From Caldifarciminota bacterium (GTDB lineage Bacteria > Hydrothermota > Tepidihabitantia > B3-TA06 > JALVRC01), in NCBI GenBank assembly GCA_027025255.1, contig JALVRC010000021.1, forward strand, positions 1 through 20,234: a DNA stretch of 20,234 nt, read 5' to 3'. Shown piece after piece: positions 1-7,128 of this stretch. The first letter of the stretch is position 1. The number at the start of each line of letters is the position of its first letter. The position numbers were made by a program, and so were the translations under genes. Under the pieces are notes generated by a model, which saw nothing but the letters and a program-made list of their open reading frames with translations, did not search any database and had not been told where the DNA came from.

Positions 1-905
1 TCTCTTTTGTTTTTTTAGTCTATATATTATTTTTGGTTATGCTCTTTATAACTTTTATAAAGCTTATAAAACAGAAGAATTTTAGTTATAGTGCTACACT
101 TCTCTATAATTTAATTTTTACAGTTTCTATACTGTTTGTAGTTTTAACAAAGCTAAGAGTGGAGTTTTTTTTATTGGATAGTGTTTTCGTTGTTGGAATT
201 CTTTTTATTCTTGACAGATTCTATATTGTTAAAGATAGATTTGTTATCAGTAATATATGGGAAAAGGCATTGGTTTTAAGTTTTATTTTAGGTCTTTTTC
301 ATCTTTATCCTGGGGCAACAAATTTATATATTTTAAACATTCTATTAAAAAGTCCTAAAGGTAATAGTTTCTTTATACTTTCTGTTATTATTTTTTACAT
401 CTTTTCTTTTGGGATAGTAGGCATGAGATTGTTTTCAAAATATATTAACAGAGCCTCACTTAATTTAAAAGAGAAAGGAGGAACTACTGCAAAAGTTCTC
501 TTCAGCAGTGTTTTGATACTATATACAATATTCGGGATAATATTTGTCTTTTCTTTACTAAATAGCGTAAAAGATATTATAGGTGTTAGTTTTATTTTGC
601 TTGGTTTATTAATTATTTTTACAGGTGTTATGTTGAATAAGTCAAGAATTAGACGTTTTAAAAATATTGGCAGTGAAGATGTTTTAGATGAGATTTATAA
701 CTCTTTTATAATATTTTTAGAGAGAAAAGGTAAAAAGATAAAGACCTTTTTTATAGCTATAGAGAAATTTTTTAAAAGAGTATACAAAGGAATTCTGGTA
801 AGTAATACTACTGTAAAAATAAGTACTTTTTTAAAAAAATTCGGATTAGGAGTAGTTGTTTTAATGTTAATCATTTTAGGGATTATCTTATTATGGAAAG
901 GATGA
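1..905 (+). CDS. C-terminal part of a polytopic membrane protein, possibly an antiporter-like subunit (NuoL/M/N-Mrp type); 5' end off the window
   Basis: The frame is open from the first bases (codons begin at position 3) with no stop upstream of the TTG at 33, so the gene enters from the left edge and its start is not visible. About 300 residues are seen, with roughly eight hydrophobic segments. Between the last two lies a basic amphipathic stretch (around positions 720-840), and a final membrane helix ends in LLWKG. A long cytoplasmic-face helix followed by a last transmembrane helix recalls the C-termini of NuoL-like subunits, but I see no diagnostic motif. The stop TGA (903-905) overlaps the next gene, a ferredoxin of the kind found in group-4 hydrogenases and related complexes. 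The antiporter-subunit call rests mainly on that context. It could also be an unrelated membrane protein. Confidence 0.6.
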   Translation, partial: SFVFLVYILFLVMLFITFIKLIKQKNFSYSATLLYNLIFTVSILFVVLTKLRVEFFLLDSVFVVGILFILDRFYIVKDRFVISNIWEKALVLSFILGLFHLYPGATNLYILNILLKSPKGNSFFILSVIIFYIFSFGIVGMRLFSKYINRASLNLKEKGGTTAKVLFSSVLILYTIFGIIFVFSLLNSVKDIIGVSFILLGLLIIFTGVMLNKSRIRRFKNIGSEDVLDEIYNSFIIFLERKGKKIKTFFIAIEKFFKRVYKGILVSNTTVKISTFLKKFGLGVVVLMLIILGIILLWKG

Positions 906-1348
906 TACGTTTTTCATGGGTTGCATTTACAGATAGGTGTATTCTTTGTAAAACCTGTTTTAAAAATTGTCCTATGCAGGCAATAGAAAGTGAAGAAAAG
1001 GACAATGTTTTAATACTGAGAATAAACGATAGGGTTTGTATCCAATGCGAGGTTTGTATGGAGGTCTGTCCAGTTGATAAGGCTTTAATTGGAATCAACG
1101 AAATAGTTAGAGAGAGCGTATCAAATAGTATTTCTGATGAGAAGGTTTATTGTAAAAGATGTGGACTTCCTTTTACATCCAGACGAATGCTTGAATACAT
1201 AGTAGATGGGTTTCCTAATTTTTTATATTTAAACGATAACATACGGCAAATGTCGCTTATAAAAAACAGGATTTTGCCAGAGGAGGAACAGGATTTTGTA
1301 TGTCCTGATTGCCTTGCAAAGGAGATGTATGGTGAAAAAGATAGATAG
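893..1348 (+). CDS. 2x[4Fe-4S] ferredoxin subunit with C-terminal zinc-ribbon, HycF/HyfH-like
   Basis: This 151-residue protein has two complete CxxCxxCxxxCP clusters: C16, C19, C22, C26 and C49, C52, C55, C59. A C-terminal pair of cysteine knuckles follows, C87-x2-C90-G and C137-P-D-C140. That order, with the CxxCGxPF sequence, matches the electron-transfer subunits of formate hydrogenlyase and hydrogenase-4 (HycF/HyfH). Free small ferredoxins lack the knuckles. It probably passes electrons within a membrane-associated complex whose other subunits lie left of the window. The ATG at 893 has AGGGA at 878-882 at a suitable distance. An alternative ATG at 902 gives an ATGA overlap but has its purine tract directly against it. 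The gene overlaps its upstream neighbour by 13 bases and the following kinase gene by about 20. Confidence 0.85.
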   Translation: MERMIRFSWVAFTDRCILCKTCFKNCPMQAIESEEKDNVLILRINDRVCIQCEVCMEVCPVDKALIGINEIVRESVSNSISDEKVYCKRCGLPFTSRRMLEYIVDGFPNFLYLNDNIRQMSLIKNRILPEEEQDFVCPDCLAKEMYGEKDR

Positions 1349-2549
1349 AGAAAACAAAAACTTTTTATCGGTTATAAATATAAGAACTTTATTCAGTTTA
1401 ATTCTTTTAACAATAATCATCCCTTATGGTTTGATGTGGTATAGAAAAGCGGATGTTATATATGTTATTACACTGGTTTTGCCTCTATTTGTTATGAATA
1501 CGTTACTCTATTTGTTTAAACAAAGACTTTTTTCTTTAAAGAAATATATATATATATTAATGATTTTTATAGACGGATTTTTCTGCATTGGTTTTACATA
1601 TCTATCGGGTAGTATTGAGTTTACATCTGAGATTTTAATGATTGTGTTTTTTATTTTCTATATTTTTTCTGAAGAGGAATTTTATGTAGTATTACTTTCT
1701 CTTTTTTTTGTTGTTTTATCTGCAATTTTCTTGTTTTTGCATAGTTCTGGTCTTATTCGTCCCGTTGTACTGCCTCTTGAATACTACACGCAACATTGGC
1801 ATTTTCTTCGTACCCCTGTTTTATATGCATTTTTTTCTATTTTACTTTTTGCTGCAGTATTTTCATTTTTAATTGCTTTTATAACAAGGAATAAGAGAAA
1901 AAATTCCATAGAGAGAGAGGCTTTAATTAAAGAGAAAAATATGTTTCTGCATTTAATAAAGCATGAAATAAAAGGAAGTTTACAGGCTGTATATTTTATT
2001 CTTGACAGATTGAGAGAAAAGGATAGCAAAGAGCTTAAAATATGGCTTCAGAGAACATTGTATAAAATAAGGAAAACAATTGATATTGAAGATATTGATA
2101 ATCTGATTAATGAAAGACATGTAATAAAACTAATGTCAATTAAAGAAGATATTGCTGCAGCGTTTTCCAGTGTAGATAATGTTTATATCGAGGTTAAGAA
2201 TGATGCTTTATATAGGTTGCCTCACAGTCTGTTGGAGATAATTCTTTTTCATTTAATAGAGAATGCAATTGATGCTACTGAAAAAAAGAAAAGGAAGGTT
2301 GAGATTTTAATAAAAGGAGCTGAAAATTATGTTATGTTGCAGGTTAAGGATAACGGGAAGGGCATAAAGAAAAAGCATATAAACGATATTTTTCAAAAAT
2401 TCTACACTTCTTCTAATAGAAGCGGCAGAGGTATTGGATTATTTATTGTAAAGAGCATTTTAGATAAGATAGGAGGAAGCATTAATGTTACCTCAGAATT
2501 GAACATAGGCAGTGTTTTTACAGTAATGTTTCCTGCAAAGAAAATGTAA
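1329..2549 (+). CDS. Membrane-bound sensor histidine kinase, orphan
   Basis: A 406-residue protein with about six N-terminal transmembrane segments (residues 18-185) and no recognised periplasmic sensor domain, followed by a kinase core. The phospho-acceptor is H212 in KHEIKGSL. The ATPase boxes are complete: N-box HLIENAID (N312), G1 DNGKGI (341-346), F-box IFQKF (354-358), G2 GRGIGL (366-371) and a G3-like IGSVFTV. No response regulator is adjacent, so its partner lies elsewhere. AAGGAG at 1319-1324 serves the start. ATG 1329 is 4 bases away and GTG 1332, same frame, is 7 bases away, so either could be used; an upstream ATG at 1296 lies deep inside the ferredoxin gene and has no ribosome site. 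Co-transcription with a ferredoxin subunit suggests a redox or energy signal, which is inference. Confidence 0.88.
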   Translation: MVKKIDRENKNFLSVINIRTLFSLILLTIIIPYGLMWYRKADVIYVITLVLPLFVMNTLLYLFKQRLFSLKKYIYILMIFIDGFFCIGFTYLSGSIEFTSEILMIVFFIFYIFSEEEFYVVLLSLFFVVLSAIFLFLHSSGLIRPVVLPLEYYTQHWHFLRTPVLYAFFSILLFAAVFSFLIAFITRNKRKNSIEREALIKEKNMFLHLIKHEIKGSLQAVYFILDRLREKDSKELKIWLQRTLYKIRKTIDIEDIDNLINERHVIKLMSIKEDIAAAFSSVDNVYIEVKNDALYRLPHSLLEIILFHLIENAIDATEKKKRKVEILIKGAENYVMLQVKDNGKGIKKKHINDIFQKFYTSSNRSGRGIGLFIVKSILDKIGGSINVTSELNIGSVFTVMFPAKKM

Positions 2550-2562
2550 GATTTATAAAATA

Positions 2563-2570
2563 AAAGGAGG
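2563..2570 (+). promoter_or_regulatory. Strong ribosome binding site of hutU
   Basis: AAAGGAGG sits 7 bases before the ATG at 2578. It is among the best Shine-Dalgarno matches in the window and suggests that hutU is translated much more efficiently than its operon neighbours, many of which rely on overlaps. Confidence 0.8.
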
Positions 2571-2577
2571 TGGTAGT

Positions 2578-4257
2578 ATGTATAGGGAAGTTAAAGCGCC
2601 AAGAGGAAGTTCAATAAAAGCTAAGAACTGGCAACTTGAGGCTGTCAGAAGAATGATTATGAACAATCTGGATCCTGATGTAGCAGAGGATCCAGAAAAC
2701 CTTATTATTTATGGTGGATCTGGTAAGGCTGCAAGAGACTGGGAATCTTTTTATAAAATTATTGAAACAGTTGAAAACATGGATATAGATGAAACTCTTC
2801 TTGTTCAGAGTGGAAAGCCAGTAGCGGTATTTAAAACGCATACATGGGCTCCAAGAGTTATTATAGCAAACTCCAATCTTGTTCCTCATTGGGCAAATTG
2901 GGATTACTTTAATGAATTGGAGAGAAAGGGGCTTATAATGTATGGGCAGATGACAGCAGGTTCCTGGATATATATCGGTACACAGGGAATCCTTCAGGGT
3001 ACCTATGAAACCTTTGCTGCTGCTGGCAGAAAAAAGTTTGGGAGTGATGATCTTAAAGGCAAGCTTGTAGTGTCCGGAGGGTGTGGAGGTATGAGTGGGG
3101 CTCAACCTCTTGCTGCTACAATGAATAATGCAACATATCTGGCCGCTGAAGTAGATGAGGAACGAGCTAAAAGACGTGTAGAAACAGCCTATCTCGACGA
3201 AATAGAATATCAGCTTGACCGGGCGATAGATAAGGCTTTACAGTTTAAAGAGAATAGAGAAGCACGAAGTATTGTATGGATAGGTAATATTGTTGATTTA
3301 TTAAAGCAGCTTAAACAGAGAAATATTATTCCAGATTTGCTCACAGATCAGACATCAGCTCATGATCCCTTAAATGGGTATGTTCCTTCTGGAATAGATT
3401 ATAAAAGGGCTCTGGATTTAAGAAAAAAAGATAAAAAAGCTTACCTTGAAATGTCATATAAAACAATGGCAGAACACGTAAAACTTATGGTTTATTTTAT
3501 GGAACATGGGGCTGAAACATTTGATTACGGAAACAATTTAAGAGGAAATGCTATTGAAGGTGGTTATGTAAAGGAAGAAGAGCTAAGAAAGAATGATGGT
3601 TCATGGAAATATCCGGGTTTTGTTCCTGCTTACATAAGAGATCTTTTCTGTGAAGGCCAGGGCCCTTTCCGCTGGGTTGCATTGTCAGGGGAAGCTGAGG
3701 ATATATATACAATTGACGAGGAGTTAATAAAGTTGTTTCCGGAAAAGACCCATTTGAAAAGATGGTTGAGTCTTGCTAAGGAAAGAGTTAGCTTCCAAGG
3801 CCTTCCGTCAAGAATATGCTGGTTAGGATACGGAGAAAGAGTAAAGGCAGGTCTTATGTTCAACAGGCTTGTAAGAGAAGGTAAGGTAAAAGCTCCAATA
3901 GTAATTGGTAGGGATCATCTTGATGCAGGCTCTGTAGCCTCTCCGAACAGAGAAACAGAAAATATGAAGGATGGCTCAGATGCAATAGCAGATTGGCCTC
4001 TATTGAACTTTGCTTTAAATGCTGTGAGCGGTGCAAGCTGGGTAAGTTTTCATCACGGAGGTGGAGTAGGTATAGGTTATTCTCTACATGCTGGGCAGGT
4101 GATAGTTGCTGATGGAACAGATGAGATGGATAAAAGGCTTGAAAGAGTTTTAACAAATGATCCTGGAATAGGAGTAGCAAGACATGTTGATGCCGGATAT
4201 GATAAAGCAATAGATTTTGCAAAGAAGAAGGGTATTAAAATCCCTTTTCTTAAATGA
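2578..4257 (+). CDS. hutU: Urocanate hydratase (urocanase)
   Basis: This enzyme adds water to urocanate to give 4-imidazolone-5-propionate, the second step of histidine degradation, using tightly bound NAD+ as electrophile. The 559 residues match the usual family length. Family blocks are intact: YGGSGKAARDW (45-55), the GQMTAGSWIYIGTQG block (123-137), the glycine-rich GGCGGMSGAQPLAAT (167-181), DQTSAHDPLNGY (257-268), GQGPFRWVALSG (360-371), and RICWLG with Cys414, equivalent to the active-site cysteine of Pseudomonas putida urocanase (Cys410). A glycine-rich FHHGGGVGIGYSLHAGQV segment is near the C-terminus. No histidine ammonia-lyase, imidazolonepropionase or formiminoglutamase gene is in the window. 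It lies 28 bases after the kinase gene and overlaps the next gene by ATGA, so it is probably part of the same transcript. Confidence 0.97.
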   Translation: MYREVKAPRGSSIKAKNWQLEAVRRMIMNNLDPDVAEDPENLIIYGGSGKAARDWESFYKIIETVENMDIDETLLVQSGKPVAVFKTHTWAPRVIIANSNLVPHWANWDYFNELERKGLIMYGQMTAGSWIYIGTQGILQGTYETFAAAGRKKFGSDDLKGKLVVSGGCGGMSGAQPLAATMNNATYLAAEVDEERAKRRVETAYLDEIEYQLDRAIDKALQFKENREARSIVWIGNIVDLLKQLKQRNIIPDLLTDQTSAHDPLNGYVPSGIDYKRALDLRKKDKKAYLEMSYKTMAEHVKLMVYFMEHGAETFDYGNNLRGNAIEGGYVKEEELRKNDGSWKYPGFVPAYIRDLFCEGQGPFRWVALSGEAEDIYTIDEELIKLFPEKTHLKRWLSLAKERVSFQGLPSRICWLGYGERVKAGLMFNRLVREGKVKAPIVIGRDHLDAGSVASPNRETENMKDGSDAIADWPLLNFALNAVSGASWVSFHHGGGVGIGYSLHAGQVIVADGTDEMDKRLERVLTNDPGIGVARHVDAGYDKAIDFAKKKGIKIPFLK

Positions 4258-5069
4258 CTTTCAATCCTGATGAGATAGGTCATTCAGAGGTACGTATTGT
4301 TCAAGCCTCGGCAGGGTCAGGGAAAACAACCCGTTTAAGAAATAGATATATATCACTTTTGAAAAATAATGCAGGAATAAAGAGGATACTTGCCATTACC
4401 TTTACTAATAAGGCTGCAAATGAAATGAAGAAAAGAATTATAGAAGGTCTTAAAGCATTATCACAGGAGAAAAGACTGAGTGTCTTCTCAATGTCTGCAG
4501 TGGACGAGATTCTTTATAATTTTTCCGATTTTTCTGTAAGGACAATAGATAGCTTTATGAATGCTTTGCTTAATTTAATTCCTGACCCTGCAGTTTCTCA
4601 TTCAGAAATTGTTAAGCATAAAGAGGTATACGTAGACCTGGCTGTTTCTCGGTTAATTGACAGGCTTGGTATGGATAAAAAGGTAACAAATGTCATTGAG
4701 AGACTTGTTTTTTCAAGGCATGATTTTAACTGGAATATAAGGAAAGAGATTAAGAAAACTTTCAAAGGGAGACAGGATTATGAAGACAGATCATTTGAGC
4801 AGGCATTAGAGGATTTTAACTCTCTGGGAAAGGAAATAAAAAGGCTTAAAGAGGAAATAAAGAGTGTATTTAATAATATAAAGTTCAAAATTTTGAATGT
4901 ATGGGACGGTAGAGGCTTAACAAAGTATTTTACTACCTTCTTTTTAAAAGATGATATCAATTTAGAGTTCCTTGCAAAAAAGACAGGCAAATTTTTAAGT
5001 TTTAAAGAAGCAAAGAATGTATTTAAAAAGGGGTTTTATAACGAGGGTATTGAAAGGGCTTTTTTCTGA
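4254..5069 (+). CDS. addA: AddA/RecB-like UvrD-family helicase-nuclease, N-terminal fragment
   Basis: This frame encodes the N-terminal 271 residues of a superfamily-1A helicase. It contains Walker A ASAGSGKTT (18-26), motif Ia AITFTNKAANEMKKRI (47-62) and the VRTIDSF segment (95-101), then a basic, helical region. It ends at TGA 5067-5069 without any of the motifs from Walker B onward. Those continue in the next frame, which overlaps by 53 bases, so this is one gene read in two frames. Start: ATG 4254 overlaps the hutU stop as ATGA, with no good ribosome site, so translational coupling to hutU is likely. Whether the split reflects a sequence error, a mutation or recoding is treated under findings. 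As part of AddAB it would resect double-strand breaks. Confidence 0.88.
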   Translation: MTFNPDEIGHSEVRIVQASAGSGKTTRLRNRYISLLKNNAGIKRILAITFTNKAANEMKKRIIEGLKALSQEKRLSVFSMSAVDEILYNFSDFSVRTIDSFMNALLNLIPDPAVSHSEIVKHKEVYVDLAVSRLIDRLGMDKKVTNVIERLVFSRHDFNWNIRKEIKKTFKGRQDYEDRSFEQALEDFNSLGKEIKRLKEEIKSVFNNIKFKILNVWDGRGLTKYFTTFFLKDDINLEFLAKKTGKFLSFKEAKNVFKKGFYNEGIERAFF

Positions 5070-7128
5070 GTATGTATTAACTTTATCAAAGAAAGAAGCT
5101 ATAAGAGAAATGCTACTTTTTTATATGGCTAAAGATGAGCTTAATGCTATTAAAAGGAATAAGAGAATAATGTTTATTGAAGACATCAATAAGAGCTTAT
5201 TTAAAAATAGTGAGGATGTTTTTTTTAACATGTTTAGAATGGAAAACATAGAACACTTTCTTATAGATGAGTTTCAGGACACTGATAAGTTGCAGTGGAA
5301 AAACATTGAACGTCTTGTTGAGAATGGGTTGTCAAAAGGTGGTAGCCTTTTTGTTGTTGGAGATAGGAAGCAGGGTATTTATGAATGGAGAGGAGGAAGT
5401 CCTGAGCTATTTAATACTGTGAAGGAAAGTTTTAGCCATTTTAATATAAGAGAAGAACGACTTGAATATAATTACAGGAGTGGCAAAAGTATTGTTTCTT
5501 TTATAAACAGGGTTTTTGATGTTGAGAAAAACCCATTTCTAAAATCTTATACCATTCTGTCACACTTTAAAGAAAGCGTTCAGAAAGCAACAAAAGATTT
5601 TGATGGTTATGTTGAAGTTAGGTTTAACAAAGACGATGAAGAGCTTAATCTTAATTTGGTTAAAAATGTCAAAGAATTAATTGAGAGGTATAACTTTAGT
5701 GATATTGCAATACTTGTAAGGAAAAACAGTCACGCAAAAGAGATTTCCAGGCTGCTTATGGATGAAAACATACCTGTTGTATCCCAGGAGACGTTTCTTT
5801 TATCTTCCAGTCATATAATTAAGGGTATTATTTCTTTTTTAAAGTTTCTATCTCTTCCAGAGGATGATATAGGTTTTTCCGCCCTCCTTTTAAATGATAT
5901 GTTTTTAAAGAATGCTCGTATAGATGGACTTGAGATTAGAAGATTTATAATGAATGCTGAAGAAGGAAATCCTTTATATCTAATATTTAAGAAAAAGTTT
6001 AAATCTTTATGGGATATATATATAGAGCCTATATACTCTAAGGTAAATGTCATTCCTTTGTATGATCTTATAAGAATGATTCTTGAGTTATTTAATATAG
6101 AAAAGCTCTTTAAAGGAGAGCTTCCATTTGTCACAGCATTCTTAGAACTTGTTTTTGGTTTTGAAAATGAGACCCAGAAGAGTGTTGATGAATTTCTTAA
6201 TTTTTTCACGTCTCTTACTGAGGAGGATAGTCCTGCATTAAAGTTTCCTGAAGGTGTAAATGCTGTAAGGATATTAACAATCCATAAGGCAAAGGGGCTT
6301 CAGTTTCCTGTAATAATGTTTCCTTTAAAGAATTCGCAAAAAAAGAGAGAGCTGTTTGCTGAAGGTAGAGATTTTTTTATTATTAACAAATCTTATGCAG
6401 AGAAAAATAAGAGGCTTTTTGGTATGGAAAGGAGGAAAGAGGAACAGGATTTAAAAGCATCAGTAAACCTTATATATGTTGCTATGACACGTGCTATAAA
6501 TGAGCTCTATATACACTCTGTTAATACAGGTAAAGAGTCAGGGATAAGGGAGATTTTTAACAGATTAATAGAGTATAGATTTGGTGAACTTCAGAGTTTT
6601 TTCAGTTCTGGGAGCAAGATGATTACGAAGAAAGAATGTAAAGAAACGGAGTTTCCCCCTATTTCCTTATCTTCTCTGAAAACTCCCTCACAATGGCAGA
6701 AGATTATATACAAAGGCATTGATATAAGGACAGAAGAGATACAGGAAGGAATAGATGTTCACAGGATGCTTGAGGTCTTCGAGGATGAGAGTTTTTTAAA
6801 AGATTCTAATGTTAAGCAAGGCTTAGAACAAAAGGCCTTTCGTTTTGTCTATAAATTTTTTAAAGACCGAAATCTTTTAGATGCAGTACACATTGTGGAA
6901 AAGGATTTTGTTGATAGTAAAGGTGAAATTATAAGACCTGACAGGATAGTTATTAAAGATGATGTAGTGTATATTATAGATTTTAAAACAGGTAGACAGA
7001 GGAATAAAGATGTTGTTCAGCTAAGACATTATATGCAGACTATGAAAAACATATTTTTAAAAGATATTAAAGGCTATATATTATATATGAGAGAAGAGAT
7101 TGTTAAGGAGGTTGGTTTTGAAGGTTGA
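5017..7128 (+). CDS. addA: AddA/RecB-like helicase-nuclease, C-terminal part (Walker B to PD-(D/E)XK nuclease)
   Basis: The 703-residue frame continues the helicase. Numbering from ATG 5017: Walker B IDEFQDT (83-89), motif III VVGDRKQGIYEWRGG (113-127), motif IV EYNYRSG (150-156), motif V TIHKAKGLQFP (421-431) and motif VI YVAMTRA (487-493). A C-terminal RecB-type nuclease follows with H582 and the signature D642...D655-F-K657, which supplies metal ligands and the catalytic lysine. It cannot act as a helicase alone because Walker A is in the other frame. ATG 5017 has no clear ribosome site, so independent initiation looks unlikely, and the first ~20 residues before the true frame transition are probably not translated in this frame. 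The stop overlaps addB by 11 bases, as expected of subunits made together. Confidence 0.88.
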   Translation: MYLKRGFITRVLKGLFSEYVLTLSKKEAIREMLLFYMAKDELNAIKRNKRIMFIEDINKSLFKNSEDVFFNMFRMENIEHFLIDEFQDTDKLQWKNIERLVENGLSKGGSLFVVGDRKQGIYEWRGGSPELFNTVKESFSHFNIREERLEYNYRSGKSIVSFINRVFDVEKNPFLKSYTILSHFKESVQKATKDFDGYVEVRFNKDDEELNLNLVKNVKELIERYNFSDIAILVRKNSHAKEISRLLMDENIPVVSQETFLLSSSHIIKGIISFLKFLSLPEDDIGFSALLLNDMFLKNARIDGLEIRRFIMNAEEGNPLYLIFKKKFKSLWDIYIEPIYSKVNVIPLYDLIRMILELFNIEKLFKGELPFVTAFLELVFGFENETQKSVDEFLNFFTSLTEEDSPALKFPEGVNAVRILTIHKAKGLQFPVIMFPLKNSQKKRELFAEGRDFFIINKSYAEKNKRLFGMERRKEEQDLKASVNLIYVAMTRAINELYIHSVNTGKESGIREIFNRLIEYRFGELQSFFSSGSKMITKKECKETEFPPISLSSLKTPSQWQKIIYKGIDIRTEEIQEGIDVHRMLEVFEDESFLKDSNVKQGLEQKAFRFVYKFFKDRNLLDAVHIVEKDFVDSKGEIIRPDRIVIKDDVVYIIDFKTGRQRNKDVVQLRHYMQTMKNIFLKDIKGYILYMREEIVKEVGFEG
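5026..5066 (+). other. addA: Frame transition inside addA (disrupted or recoded site)
   Basis: Between the two addA frames the reading frame must move forward by one base (equivalent to one surplus base). Candidate homopolymers are A5G4T4 near 5026-5038 and T6 at 5061-5066, directly before TGA. Dropping one T of the T6 run gives ...IERAFSEYVLTL, a smooth helical join. Dropping one G gives ...KKGFITRVLKGLFSEYV, also plausible. The exact site cannot be decided from this sequence. Confidence 0.75.
7105..7111 (+). promoter_or_regulatory. Ribosome binding site that sets the addB start at TTG 7118
   Basis: AAGGAGG lies inside the end of addA, 6 bases before TTG 7118. The longest open frame begins at TTG 7100, but that codon is upstream of this site and has no ribosome site of its own, so 7118 is the better start. 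Confidence 0.75.

Noticed and set aside
211..245. TTGACA followed by A+T-rich sequence as an internal promoter
   Set aside because: No -10 match at 16-18 bases, and it lies inside the first membrane-protein gene.
1543..1557. TATATATA tract as a possible regulatory repeat
   Set aside because: It lies within a membrane helix of the kinase (KYIYIL codons) and reflects A+T-rich codon use.
2611..3105. Open frame of 164 codons on the minus strand inside hutU
   Set aside because: It lies wholly antisense to an intact, well-conserved urocanase, has no recognisable domain, and its composition mirrors the opposite strand.
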